Notes: generated by a model from the letters alone, not told the origin. 64,000 bases of DNA from Sorghum bicolor (GCF_000003195.3 NC_012876.2:4010306-4074305), one strand, 5' to 3'. Positions 1-12,990 are shown, numbered from the stretch's first letter. Numbers and translations are program-made.

Positions 1-274
1 GATGCGGACGACAGTGGCATGAGAGGAACAAAAATTTTGACTAGTGTCACTAAAGATCGATAATTTTTTTAATGGTCATATGAAATTTTGAACTTTTATA
101 ATGGCACTGTAAAAAGACTTTTGATAAAATGGCATTTCTTCAAATAGGAAACACTTAATAATCATTGATAAGTAGTCCCTCTTTATTATCCTTGGGTATG
201 CATGGATGATTGGGTAGAACATCTTCACACACGATGTCCATCTACAATCTTGAGAAAGCATGCCCTCTTATTAG

Positions 275-658
275 CTAGCAATTAGGGCATTTTTTCAAGC
301 ATTCACTCAATCTCTTAAACCATTTGTAAGTCTTTCTACAGATCCACACTAGTCTTTTCATATCCATATAACACTTGTCATATTGTCCACCCATGGCAAC
401 TATGTAGCTTGTTGGGCTCGTCGTTGTCATCATCATGCTCTTACTGTTGCTATCCTCTTTGGTTTCGCCTAATAACAGAGATAAATCAAATTACATCATA
501 ATGAACAATATATGTATATCTATTTACCTCAAAATAAAATGGCACTATTTCATTTAATTACCTCCTATTATCTGTGCATGAACAACAGAGGATGCTAGAA
601 GAACCATGAAAAGCAGGCAGATCCCTCGGATCCTTGTGTGCTCTAGGCACCTCACCAT
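275..658 (-). CDS. ESF1/MEG-like secreted cysteine-rich peptide, copy A
   Basis: Two exons: 658-562 and 468-275, about 96 residues. Exon 1 encodes a signal peptide starting MVRCLEH, with a hydrophobic core and a VVHA cleavage-type end. It stops one base into a Gly codon and is followed by GTAATT; exon 2 follows a TATTAG acceptor. Five cysteines remain in the mature part: KC, IC, EC and a final C-P-N-C. The CC doublet seen in copies B, C, E and F is reduced to one Cys, and the CW pair has become KW. The gene was recognised by alignment to the five other copies (same strand, same phase-1 intron, same exon 1 length of 97 nt). The family call (ESF1/MEG peptides, which act between endosperm or maternal tissue and embryo) rests on the cysteine pattern and is an inference. 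The reading frame is intact, so it may be a functional variant with changed disulfides. Confidence 0.65.
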
Positions 659-734
659 AGGTGATGGATAAGAGCTAATACAAATGGTGTATTTGTCTGA
701 ATGTGTATGATATCGACCCCTGCACCATGTGTCT

Positions 735-747
735 TGTATATATATAC
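735..747 (-). promoter_or_regulatory. TATA-like box of copy A
   Basis: On the minus strand GTATATATATACA lies about 77-89 bp before the ATG of copy A. The same spacing is kept in the other five copies, which supports a real core promoter. Confidence 0.5.
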
Positions 748-755
748 ACTCCAAC

Positions 756-1079
756 TTAAGTGAACAGATATCTATTTATCTATCAATCTATTAGACAGTA
801 CATAGAGGCAGATACGAAGATAGGTAAGATAAATAGATGGTTAGATAAATCTATATGTCTAACTATATGTTTATCTAACCGTCTGTTTATCTATCTATCC
901 ATCTATCTATCTATTGTCGCTCTGTGCCTATCCATCAATTGATCTATCCATGCATTTGTCTATCCATCCATCTATATGAGTCTGTCTACCAGCCCATGCA
1001 TCCATCCCTATGTCTATCTATCTGGATATTTAGCTACATAGATTGCTACCTTTATATATATCTCCATAAATCTATCTCT
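756..1079. repeat. Degenerate (TATC)n / (GATA)n microsatellite upstream of copy A
   Basis: Imperfect TATC-rich tract (CTATCTATC, CCATC and CTGTC variants) beginning about 100 bp before the start codon of copy A. Similar tracts occur at the same place in copies B, C and D, so the tract belongs to the duplicated unit. Confidence 0.8.
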
Positions 1080-2511
1080 CTATTTTACTATCTTAACTTA
1101 CTCAATGTCCACTTTTAGTTACCATGCATAATGATTTTGCCAAGTGTTAAGCCTGTGAAAGAAAAAAATACAGGGGTTTTCTATAAATATAAACATAAAA
1201 CGAAGTAGTATGGACTCTTTATGCACCACCGATCAAGGTTTTGGACCTAAAAATGCACTTTCAAAGCTGACGGACAAAATCGACACACCCTCATAAGTTA
1301 ATGGACTATCCATACATTTTACTCTTCTATCTTCATTTGGTTTTGAAATTAGTATTTGGGATCCTCAATGAATTCAAATAAAAAAGATATCAACTACAAA
1401 GTTGCATAACTTTTCAAGATTTACAACTTTGGTTTTGGTCATTTCTCCATCAAAGGTCATTTGGAAATTTTGATCAAATGTGAGAAAATCTGGTCATACT
1501 TTTCCTTGAATAAATGATTTCAAATATAAAAGTTGTCAACTAAAATGTTGCATAAATTTTGAAGACTTGCAACTTTTGCTTTGGTCGTTTCTCCATCCGA
1601 GGTCGTTCAAAAAATTCAAATCTCAAATGTGAGAATTCAAATGTAATTTTCGTTGGATAGACGATTACAACTTTTATTTTGGTCGCTTCTGCATCCAAGA
1701 TCCTTAACTATAACTACACACTCACTTATGGCTATAGAACATATGAATTCCTTTCTTATTAACTTCTATAAAATCTTGTGAGGAAACAAATATTTTAGCA
1801 TCAAAACGATTTTAAATAAATAAACTGTGCACTAGAAAGTTGCATAACTTTTCAATATCTACATCTTTTGTTTTGCTTGTTTCTGCAAATATACGAGATC
1901 TTTTTCAACCAGTGCATAGTCACTTGTGACTTTAGAGCAAATGGACTCCTTTGGGGTATTGACTCTATAAAGTTTTTACGATACATATTTGGATATCCAA
2001 TTGGTCTTAAATGAAAAAAGTTTAAACCACAAAGTTGTAGGTCTCAAAAGGTACTACAACTTTGGTATAAAGTTCATCTTCATCAAATATCATTTGCGAA
2101 AGTTATGAAGTTTTTTATGCCGCCTATCACTGTTGGTTTAAGCCACGAATCAGCAGTAAATGACCCAATATCACCATTGGTTTTAGCATAAAACAGTTGT
2201 TATATTAACCAAAATGAATACCTTAATATCACTACTATCAGTTGGTCGTATCAGTGTTGGATTTAAATAAAAACTGACAGTGATTGGCCATCAGCCACAA
2301 TTTTTAGCTGGAAAACCTTGCCGTGCCACTACTGTTGGCCCGACAGCACTGTAGAAGAATCATATTTTTTTTATAAGATCTCGGATGAAGATGATTTTTA
2401 TATGAAATTGTGTCTCTCAATGAGATCTATAATTTTCTTGTTTTAAGTTATTTAACTTGAGGTTAAGGTCGTTAAGATGGTCAAGAAAATAATATAAGAT
2501 TTCAGCAACAT
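1080..2511. other. Gene-free stretch with diverged tandem repeats
   Basis: No coding sequence is visible. Around 1380-1900 a diverged unit of roughly 130-150 bp recurs, recognisable by phrases such as TTTTGGTC followed by TTTCTCCATC. From about 2100 the text contains CACTA-like phrases (CACTACTGTTGG near 2328). The last part (2358-2511) is the first of three ~170-bp units that continue beyond the LINE at 18320. Most likely decayed transposon sequence. Confidence 0.5.
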
Positions 2512-2799
2512 ATTAATCGTGCATGAGAGGACTCACCACTCATTCTCTGGCACGGGTGTTCTAGAGAAATACCGGAAGTATTGCGACCGTGCTCGAGATC
2601 ACGCCGACAAGCCGGTGGCTGCGGGTTCGCGGCGGCGCACCGGGAGAGCGCGCCTGCACCCTAGTGCGTCGTGGGCGGGAGCGGCTGGCCTTCGCTTGCC
2701 TGCGCCCTAGCGCGTCGTGTGCGGAAGGGGCTGGCCTTCGCTTCACGAACCGTGGGCACGCTCACGTGCCGCAGGCGCCTACGGCACTCCGGATGGAGA

Positions 2800-5700
2800 A
2801 TGGCGCCCGTGGTGCTGGCGCCGGCGGTCCGGATGGCTCTGCGTAACATTACAGCAAAGGAATCTCAACTTCCTGATCTTGGAGCCATTGCGGGGAAGTT
2901 CTGGAGCTCTGACTCGGAATCTGAGGACCTAGACACTGTGATCCTTGATCAGATCGCAGACATAGGAATCCCGGTTCAGTCTACAGATCATGCTCAGCCA
3001 TCACCTCCATCACCTTGCCATTCATCGGCCAGGAAAGCATGCAGCTTGAGGGGTTCGTCTCCGACACCGAGATCATACCAGGCTCCCTGGAAGAATGTCT
3101 GGAAAGGACCACTACCTCCACGCAGGATCACGCCGACGGCATCGATTGGAGACTATATCCTCCCGGCGCTAAAGACAGATGCAAGACGGCGGCGCCGCCA
3201 CGCTGCTGGTGGACAGGGTCCAGTGCACCACCGAATCCCATGCACCCAAGATCCGAATCCAACGGGTTTTCAAAGTTTCAAACGCCAGGAAGGCCGAGCG
3301 CCTGGTCCACCCCCGTCACGGCACCCCCTGGTCGAACCTGTGGCCCAGCAAGCCCGGATCGGGCAACAACCTGGCGTTCTGACCAGGGACTCGAAAACCC
3401 TGGGCTCCGTTCTCTCTGATCCTACGCGCCGCCAAGCCGCCAGACCTCCCCCAGCACCAATCCCGCCGAAGCCAACAAGGTTGCGAGGTCCGACGAGACG
3501 TCTGGTAAACCCCACTATCGCCGTCTCCGTCGAAACCAAGCCGAAGTCCTACCGAGACGTCCTGATGGCGGGTGGATTCGGAGGGAAGAGGTGGAATCAG
3601 GTTGCCCCCAACCGTGGTGCCGCCTCGGATCGGCGTCGAGGTCGCGGCGGACGTGGTGGTCGTGGAGGTCCAACACCGTTCGGGAATGCCGGTCGCAGTG
3701 CCCCCTCAACCGCTGGTGTTGCGGGCTCCGACGGCCGTGGTCGCAGCGTACCCCAACCTGCTGGTGCTGCAAGCGCCGAGGGCCGTGGACGTGGTCGAGG
3801 AAAACAACCCACATCGGCACCCGAGGTCAGTCTTGGCAACACTGGCAGTCAGGCTGCAGCAGAGAAGGCACGCGTTGCTACCGCAGGAGGAGCTGATCCA
3901 CCTCCTATGGGCAGCACTCGGATCCAAGCCGATGACGGTAATTCTGGAGGGTCCGTGAAGATCGCAGATGATGAACAGGGCAAACAAAAGCGGAAGCGCA
4001 AAGATCTTGTAGGGAAGCTAGAGTGCGCCATCTGCTCAGAGGAACACTTTACTAATCAATGCCCGCTGCTTCGAGGATCAAAACCGACTGTCGCCTACTG
4101 CGGCGCGGCAGAGGATGGGATGGGCTTCTTCCAAATCCAGACGGCAAGGAACAGCCAAATTGTGGATAACCACCAAAAGTCAGTCGCTGCTCTTATTACT
4201 GTGGAAGCAGGAGATGTTTCTGCTCCGTTGCTGCAAGCTGAACTAGCTAGAATCATTCCGGTTCGCTGGGAGTGGGAGGTCCAACAGCAAGGAGATAAGT
4301 CTTTTGTTGTCCCATTCCCAAGCAAGGATGAATTGGAGCGTATGATAGCTATCCGCACCATCACCACGAAAAACAAAGAAGGTACTATCATTTTTGAAGA
4401 ATTTGTGGATGATGTCCAACCCATTAAAGTTCTGGAGCAGGTCTGGGTCACAGTCACAAAAGTACCCAGGATACTACGCTCCTTTCTGCCCCTGTGGGCT
4501 GTCGGGTCCATTATTGGAGCCACTCAAAAGGTGGATATGATACACCTTCGAGCAACTGGTCAAGTTCGCATCAAGGTGGCCGTGATGGATATTAAAAAAA
4601 TCCCCAAGATGGCAGATGTTTGTGCTGGCAGCTGCATCTACCGCCTGTATTTCACTCCAGATGAAGCCCCACAGTTGGATGCCTTTAATCCAGAAGATGA
4701 CGACCTATTGGGAGATGATGACAATGATTTACAGGGAGGAGACCGTGAGATGGAAGATGCAGAGGGTGCCCACCAGCCGGTACAAAAAAATAATACCACT
4801 CAAACTCCGGCACCGAACCATTCTGGACCCCCTCAACAGCAAGCTTCGTTGGTGAAGGAAAGTATTGACTTGGCTGTTCATCAGCTGCTGAGTGAAATCA
4901 ATTTGAAAGTCATGCTCGAATCAGATGATGATTTATCGCGGAAGACCTACTCCCCCCCGTCGGAAGAAGTAATGGCACACCTGGACATGCTTTCACCTAA
5001 CAAATTTCTTTCTTTTGTGCCATCATTGACGGAGATCACCGAGGAGGTCCCTCCTGGCACGGCTGGCTGCACGGAGGGCCTTTCACCCTCTCTACGCGAG
5101 TCGGTGGGGGATCCACGTCGCTCTCTGCCCCCCTGCCCGTGCTGCGCGAGTCGGTGGGGGGATCCACGTCGCTCTCTGCCCCCCTGACCGTGCTGGACGT
5201 TCACTCCCAGCACGCGTCGCCCCGGCCTGCGCTGCTCACGGACCGGCCGAGCCAAGGGGATGAGGAAGAGCCCCCACTCGCGCCGGGCACCGAAGTGCCG
5301 GCGTTGGTGACCGACTGGCCGAGCCAGGGGGCCGGGGGGTCTCCACTACCCCCGCTCTCCGACCAGCCGTGCGTGGGTGAAGCCGCGTACGTGACTACCT
5401 CGCTTCAGCCAGCAGGGAGACCTGACGAAGCACCCTCGTCCCTGGCTACCACTCTCCAGCAAGCAGGGGGATCTGACGAGGTACTGGAAGCGTGCGCCAA
5501 CATTCAGTAGCCCGTGGTGGAGGGTGGCGACGCGGTCTGGACACAGGCGGGCGAGGGGAGCTCGTCAGCCTCTACTCCCCAAGCCACTGTACCGGGCAAC
5601 GCTTCCACCCTTGCCTTGCCCTCACCATTGCCCGCTGCAGTCCCAGCAGGGGCAGCGGACCAGGGTGATCTCACTACCCTACCTCCGGCCTCGACAACAC

Positions 5701-6269
5701 ACAACAGAGGACCTGCAACGCCGCCTCGGAGCATCCGGGAGGTCGCGCCAGCTGTAAACGCATTCCCAATAAAAGTGCTGCGTCGAAGTTCGAGGATCGC
5801 GGCCACGACAGACATGCATACCAGGCTCAAGGCTGAACGTTTGACGGCAAAGAAGAACCTCGAACTTCCAGGTAATTCTTCTACTAGCTTTCCAAATTCG
5901 AAAGTTATTTCAAACCTTGGTAGGATAGGCATCAACCTAGGTCCCTCAGGTGTAGTGACTATTAAAAATTTAGAGGTAGACAGGCTGGTCCTCAGTGCTA
6001 ATCAGAAGAAAGGTTTTCCTAAAACTAATGCTTCGAATTTCGCTTCCGAGATTGAACGGGAAGACCATCTTGATGCAATTCTCAACCACGCTTGTGGAGA
6101 TCTTACTGAGAATCTGCTGGAGGCAGAGAATGATCAAATCATAGATCTTTCTCCACTCCATCGCAAGAAGAAATATAACAATGCCAAAAATATATATAAA
6201 GGCAAACTCCCCAAGAAACCGAAGTCTCCTTCAAAAATTATTATAAATGAAAGGGGTATTTTGGAATAG
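2800..6269 (+). pseudogene. LINE ORF1 (nucleic-acid-binding protein), broken
   Basis: The frame opens at a GTG at 2671, but the ATG at 2800 is the better start. The first part (to 5187) has an acidic N-terminus, Pro/Arg/Gly-rich RGG-like repeats near 3630-3800, a CCHC-like knuckle (C-A-I-C, then H, then C) near 4024-4060, and a conserved plant LINE ORF1 domain after it. A 48-bp tandem duplication with one extra G (about 5095-5191) throws the frame; reading resumes in frame 3 from about 5139. An in-frame TAG at 5508-5510 follows. The C-terminal part (5514-6269) has the LRRSSRIAA-type basic motif typical of plant ORF1 and ends at TAG 6267-6269, overlapping the ORF2 start. Confidence 0.85.
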
Positions 6270-6364
6270 CAGAGGTCTAGCTGACTTGGCTAAACACAGA
6301 TTCTTGGCGGAATTAGTTAAAGAAGAGCAAATCAATTTTATTGCTCTCTCTGAGACGATACGGG
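6247..6364 (+). pseudogene. LINE ORF2, 5' piece (endonuclease start)
   Basis: ATG at 6247 begins MKGVFWNSRGL, the usual opening of the plant LINE apurinic-type endonuclease domain, and reads to ALSET before the gypsy element interrupts it. The frame resumes at 14651 after the duplicated ACGGG. Confidence 0.88.
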
Positions 6365-8019
6365 TGTTGACGGTCCTTAAGTATCAAATTTAATTAACAA
6401 ATAAACAAAGAAAAGGATCCAAATGAAATCAACATCCAGACTTAGGGTTTTATCTGACAGAATTCCACGAGTTTTGGTGTTTGTCTATTTCTGCAGGGGG
6501 TTATCAGGAAATACGGAAGAAAGGCCCACATGTCAGGATTACGTAAAGATATTAACGTGCTGCGCAATTATCTTACATCTAGAAGACTCCAGAAGCCACG
6601 AGACCGAAGCGGAGGCGAAACGGGGCCAGACCCTGGGCGGCCGCCCAGTTGGTCAGGGCGCCCGCCCTGCCCCTGAGTCCAATCAGGACTCTGCTTTGCG
6701 GGAGATCTCCACCGACCTAAAGGATGAATCTAAACCATACAATCTATGTCGGTTTGATCCAAGGGCCCATATTCACTTGAAGGGACTATAAAACCAGACC
6801 CCCTGGCCCCTGGAGGAGAGAGCCTCTCAACCCTAATTCATTGTTCCATCAAGGGAGAAGAAGCCTCTGATCAAGATTAGAGCCACCACATCAATTAGAT
6901 ATCTAGATTAGCATAGCTACATAGGATTAGAACTAGAAGGAGTCAATCTTCGATTGGTTTCCGGATCTGTCAGGAGGATTCTTGGTAATTCTCTAATTGT
7001 GCTTCTAATTACTTTCTAATTATCTTTGTTCTTCAATATTATGAATATGACTTTGTTCTACTTCAATATATTGCTTATGACTTTGCTCTACTTGCTTATA
7101 TTCAAGATTATATTGTTCTTAGTTTATCATAGTTATGTACTTGGCTTAGTTAGATACGATCTATATACATGCTTAGGATCGTATAGCGTTTATCCATCGG
7201 ATCCATGGGTAAATGATAGATATTGTGTAGGCGTGGTGCTTATACCGTATTTATCTGCGATTGTACCTAATATGCCAGATCGTGGGGTGGTTCGTGATAG
7301 TGACAGCTTCATTGATTCTTATATAGTCCCCCTCTCGTGTATTGGGCTGGCAGAGCAACATTATTACAGGGGAGTGATTGCTATGTTTCTCATATTCCTT
7401 GCTAATATCACTATGCATGGGCGTAGTCTTGTCTCGCAATGATTGCTAAGTATGCTTGCACTAATTATGATAATGCTAGACTATATAGTTAAGAATAACT
7501 TAGGGAATATTCTTGTAGTTCGTTCTAATACCATGCTAATGACTTTCTAGAGTATCTAATTGAGGTGCTTATCATATTTATTATGTGGCTAGATCAGATT
7601 AGTTATCCTTGTCACTATTATTATTTCATATATCTTTTATGTGACACTTATCCCTGTATGATGAGTTAGATATAATGCTCTCAATTATACATGCAATGAT
7701 AGATGCTCAATCTCATATTCTATTCTGTAATCATTAGTGATGATTTCTAATCCCTTCCCAGTGGTAAAAATATAAATAACGATACCTGGAATACTTCCCG
7801 GTTAAAATGCTACATCGGTATTAATCTGTGCGCTTGCAGATCTCATTCATTATTTATTTAGAAGAGCAATTGCATATTTCAATACCGCGTCTCTTATATC
7901 ATGCTGGGGATGACAACTTGGCTTAAGTGGTGTAAGGGATAGGTTTGGCATTTTTGGCACCGTTACTAGATTTAGAGAACTTAGTCTACTTTTAGTAATG
8001 ATGTTAAGAATACCCAACA
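6365..8019 (+). repeat. 5' LTR
   Basis: 1655 bp, begins TGTTGACGG and ends ACCCAACA. A TATAAAA box near 6787-6793 is the likely promoter. By eye it differs from the 3' LTR at four sites only (near 6468, 7277, 7678 and 7847), all C/T transitions. Confidence 0.93.
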
Positions 8020-8027
8020 AGCATTTT

Positions 8028-8045
8028 TGGCGCCGTTGCCGGGGA
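8028..8045 (+). other. Primer-binding site, tRNA-Asp type
   Basis: TGGCGCCGTTGCCGGGGA starts 8 bp after the 5' LTR and is complementary to the 3' end of plant tRNA-Asp(GTC). Confidence 0.8.
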
Positions 8046-8179
8046 AGGTTGATTACTAATCAGGAATGGAATAAAAGATTTAGAGTTGTCATTCGCATCA
8101 CTAATATGATTGAGCTTATCTATTCTCTCATACAGTTTTACCCCGATATTTTTCTATTTTATCTTATGCAGGGGAATGT

Positions 8180-10822
8180 ATGAATAGAAGACATCTTCCA
8201 GGGAATTTTGTTGACAATCCCGAAGCATTATTCAAGAAGACGAGAGCCAAGAAGAAATCATCAACACTTCACGAAGAAGCTTCATCCAATCAAGAAGATC
8301 ACCGGAACTTGTCTTCAGAGTTCGAAGCCATGGCGAACAAATCAATCCGCGAGTTCTCAGCTCCCACTACGGACAACATCCGCACTGGACCTGCTGCAGA
8401 GATCGATGGCAACTTTGAGCTCAAGCCTGGACTTATCAACATGGTGCAATCCAACCAGTTCTGTGGGAAGGCACACGAAGATGCTAGTGCTCATTTACAA
8501 CACTTCCTGGAGATTTGCAACACATTCACCATAGCAGGAGTTTCCAAAGACGCTATACTACTTCGCCTCTTCCCATTCTCACTGTTAGGAAGAGCGAAGC
8601 AGTGGTTCTATGCTACAAAGGAGAAGAATACTACGTGGGCACTCTGCTCAACAAACTTCCTAGCTAAGTTCTTTCCCATGGGCAAGACCAATGCTCTCCG
8701 TGGGAAGATTACAAGTTTTCAGCAACAAAATGATGAATCTGTTCCAGAAGCATGGGAGCGCTTTCAAGACTACATCCTAGAATGTCCCCATCATGGAATG
8801 GAGAGTTGGCTATTGATGCAGACGTTTTATCATGGGCTCAGCAACAGTGCCCGAGAGACCATGGATGCTACAGCTGGAGGAGCATTCTTATCACTTACTA
8901 TACCACAAGCCACAGCTCTTGTGGAGAAGATGGCGTCCAATCAAAGCTGGAATGAAGAGAGGACCCAGACACGCAAGAGAGGTGGAGGTATGCATCAGCT
9001 GAAGGAGGTAGACATGCTGTCTGCAAAGCTAGACCTACTCATGAAGAAGCTCGACGATAGAGCTGGAGACAAGAAAGAAGTTATGCACATCTACGATTCT
9101 CACATGACTTGTGAGGAGTGTGGAGACACTGGACACTCAGGCAACCACTGCCCTGAGATACTTGAGGATGTGAACTACATCAACAACAACAACAACTACT
9201 ACTACAACTGTCCTCAACAAAATCAAGGTTGGAATCAACAGAGGCCTAACTACTCAGGTAATTATCAAGGTAACAATTCTTATAATAATAATAATAATTT
9301 TCCACCTTTGAGAGAGTTAGTGTCTAATCAAGGAAAGCTAATGGATAACCTATCTAAGAAATTGGCATCTAATGATAAAATGCTAGAAAATATAAATAAT
9401 AGAATGGATAATTTTTCTACTGCCATCAAGAATCAAATTAGCTTTAATAAAATGATTGAATCTCAGTTAAATCAAATAGCTGCTGCTGTTCCTACTACTA
9501 ACCCCGGTATACCATCACAACCGGAAGGATTAGAATCTGCAAATCTTGTAGACACGTTTGATGTAGGTAATTGGAGTAACCCCGTCAATGAATTCTCTAC
9601 TGACCTTCTGCCGGTCAAGAGAGGCGATCCAGGACGCCCCGTCATCCCGATCTCCATCGGCATGGTGGATGTTCCAGAAGCACTCTGCGACTTTGGCTCT
9701 AGTGTCAACATTATACCCAGGGTACTCTATGAAAAATTCTTTACATATCCCTTATTAGAGACAACCATGTGTTTGCAGTTTGCAGATCAGACAATAACTT
9801 TTCCAAAAGGAATAGTGAGGAACCTTTGTGTCCGAGTTGGTACCTTGTATGCACCAGCAGACTTCGTAGTGGTAGAGACCGGAAATGATGAGAGAGCACC
9901 TATCATCTTAGGGAGGCCATTCTTGAACACCACGGGAGCTATCATCTACGCCAGTGCTGCTAAGATCAGTTTCTATGTCAAAGGGAAGAAGGAGACATTT
10001 TTCTTCAAGAACAAGACTACACAAATTCCAAATCAATCCAGACGTGAATCAAGGAAGAGGACCAACAGGAGAAACAGGAACAAGCAAGTGTGGACCGAGT
10101 CAGCTAAGATGGTCACTGTAGTCCATGGAGGCGAAGATCACCAACTGAAGTCACCGTTTTTGACCAAGAAGGACGACCCAGGAATGCCAAGCATTTACTG
10201 CTCTATAAATGGATACAACTTCTACAAGACAATTTGCGACACCGGATCAGGCGTCAACATAATGGCCGCAGTCACCTATCGGCTCTTGTTCGGGACCATG
10301 CCACTAAGACCAACATACATTCAGCTCTAGATGGCAGATCAGACATTTCGAGAAGTTCAAGGAATAGTATCTGATGTCCCAGTCAAAATAGACGATCACT
10401 TTGTCTACACAGACTTTCAAGTTGTTGACATGGGAGAAGACGAGTATGATCCACCCATCATCCTTGGAAGGCCGTTCCTCAGCACCGTTAAAGCAATTAT
10501 CTACATTGGAACCGGAGAAGTCCATATGCACTTCCCCTCAGAGAAGGTACGCCGTTATTTTACTGACCCTAACTATATCGTTGAAGAATCTAAGCAGGTC
10601 AGAAAGAGACGCAACCGCAACCAGAGGAGGCAGATCATCAAGGACGGATGGGCAGACTATGAAGGAGAAATTGTAAGGTCAGAAGACGTAGAGTTTAAAC
10701 AGAATTATCCAAAGGAGATTGAAGCACCGAGTCAGGTATGGAAAATGAAGATAACTATACAAGAAGAGGAGGCGCTGCCGGAAATACCGACTACGCCACC
10801 CAACGAACCTCAGGACGATTAA
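8180..10822 (+). pseudogene. Gypsy gag-protease with a doubled protease-like segment and one in-frame stop
   Basis: Structural polyprotein of the element. Gag domain at about residues 75-220; CCHC zinc knuckle (C-E-E-C, H, C) from residue 311; then an Asn-rich linker (about 330-380). Two aspartic-protease-like segments follow. The first has CDFGSSVNI at about residue 503 and ILGRPFL at about 576. The second has CDTGSGVNI at about residue 686 and ILGRPFL near nt 10460. A TAG at 10328-10330 sits inside the second segment, with the same frame open on both sides up to 10822. This may be a recent nonsense mutation, or a stop that is read through. The first segment has Phe in place of the usual Thr after the catalytic Asp. 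Confidence 0.85.
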
Positions 10823-12976
10823 GAAATTGGAGAGTCCCGTTCGGAGGACTTAAAAACACCGAACGCCTTGCCAAGAGGTAAACTTGGTAGTTACCCTTTC
10901 CTTTTCAATTACTTCAAATAGTTTATTTAGTTAAACATGTCCATGCTATCCTAAAAAGAAAATAAAAATATGAAAAACAGTAAGCCCCATGTGAGTATAC
11001 GAGTGGCATAAAACCCATACGTACATTCACTGTGGTGGCATAAAAATAAAATAAATATTTTTCTGCTTTATAAAATAAAAATATAAAAACAGGGAGTAAT
11101 AATTATTAAGGAGTGTCAAGATGATGAAGGCTATATATTTATGCTAACACTTAATCAGTTCCACAAGCTTTGTTGTCTATTTGAGCTCCACAGAATTCAA
11201 GAAGACTAGCAGACGGAGGACATTCTAATCGCTGTCAGAATGCTGCTGACTTTCAACTACACCTGTGCCACCTGCTTGCTACATCGAGAGAAATTACGTC
11301 AAAATTCAGCTTGGGGGAGAGCACCCCCATTTATTCCGATAAGTATTTTTATCTATCTTTATACTTATATTATTTTAAAATATTAATACACATAAACTAT
11401 GGGAAAACCAAATAAAGATTTTATGCTTATATATGTCTTTTGCTTAGTGTGTTTAATAAATAAATAAATAAAGTGGCTATGCTAATTTATATCTAAATAA
11501 AACTTAAGCATGGATATGATGAATAGTTGCTCTGCCTAATTTGCAAATTTTAAGTTCTCTCTCAAGTTTAGACATAACTGTTATAATTTAAAGCTTGCTC
11601 TAGACCTAAACTTGTGGGATGAAAACTTGATCTGAAGTTTAAGTTGTTAACGGATACGATATGGGAAGGCTGAGCTGCTGTTTATCTGTTCCTAGAGATG
11701 CTAGAATTCTGGAGAATTTTATCTTTAAAAATCTTTAAAATGTTGCATGATGAGTTCCTGTATGATGAGAGCTTAAAATTCCTACCACAGCCATATATAC
11801 ATGCTTGCTAGACTTTGAGCCATACATTTATTATTTACTGCTTATGAGCATTGAGTGTGGTCAAGCTGTGTAGACCCTTAGGAGCTTGTCATGTGGTTAA
11901 ATCAAGATTTCACTTGCACGTTCACTCATATATGCTACTTCTACTCCGGAAGTACCATCCACATATATCCACCCATTCCATCTCCAGAATCACCTAAAAA
12001 TATTCTACTCCTAATCCGGGAGAGAATAACCAAAAATATTTTCTGTTTTCCCTTGTGAAATAAATGCTCAAGTTATCTTGTTACTACCACTTGCTATATT
12101 ATCTCAAGAGATGAGTGCTCTAAAAAAAAAGAGAAAATAATACGAGGAAATAAAAAGGAGCAAGTGCTCGGAACCTCGAAAGAAAAGAAAAAGTGAGACG
12201 AGAGGTAAAAATGGACAAGTATCCGACAGTAGAATTAGGGGTGCAAGATACCCACCTGAGAGAAAAGAAAAAGAAGAGCATCTCATTCTCCTCATAAAGT
12301 TTCAAAAGCAAGAAAGGTATGTATTCCCTCAAAAGAGCAAAGTAGAATTAGACTTCCACCACCATTGTTTTCACCATTGTTATCACCATCATCACCATAT
12401 ACCATTCATTCGCCACACATGCACATCTTGATTAAACTTATTGACTTGTTACTTTGGATCCATAGTTTGACTATGCAATAAATGTCTTGTAAGTATGTAT
12501 ACTTTATCTCGCACCTATGAGCTCCAGATATTAAAGCCTTATTAGAGTAGGGTAAGAGAGAAGGCAATATCACTATGCCTCATACCACAAATACCACATA
12601 TCTTGAGAGAAGGCATATACCATCACTGCCTTGGTAAGGATCCAAAAATACCACAAAAGAGAGACCTGAGAGAATCATACAAGGAAACTCTGAGTTTTAT
12701 TTGAAAATCTGCAAAAATCCCAGAGCTATAGCTGATCAAGAATAAGAGACATAGCACTTGGCTAGACTGTTCTATCTTTTAACCACTCAAGACAGAAGTG
12801 ACAGTTACAAGTCCCATGGTGTAGGTAAAGTAAGTAAGTTTTAAGTCTTGACAGTTTACTCTAACTAGAGATGAGATCTTATTTAAAAGCATGTGTACCG
12901 TCAAATTTTTAAATATATTGCAACAACTTATGATCCATAGCTGAGTCTATCCTTGCTCAGGGACGAGCAAGAGGTA
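10823..12976 (+). other. Gypsy internal region without coding sequence
   Basis: About 2.1 kb between gag-protease and the polypurine tract where pol would be expected. No reverse transcriptase or integrase motifs are visible in any frame. A copy of the polypurine-like AGCTTGGGGGAG lies at 11308-11319. Confidence 0.7.
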
Positions 12977-12988
12977 AGCTTGGGGGAG
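12977..12988 (+). other. Polypurine tract of the gypsy element
   Basis: AGCTTGGGGGAG lies 2 bp before the 3' LTR, the place expected for the plus-strand primer. Confidence 0.75.
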
Positions 12989-12990
12989 CT

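Noticed and set aside
2519..2849. Several overlapping Arg-rich frames on both strands
   Set aside because: GC-rich 5' leader of the LINE; no domain, mutual shadows.
7026..7442. 138-residue open frame, repeated at 13652-14068
   Set aside because: Lies wholly inside the LTR, low-complexity hydrophobic translation, identical in both LTRs; non-coding retroelement sequence.
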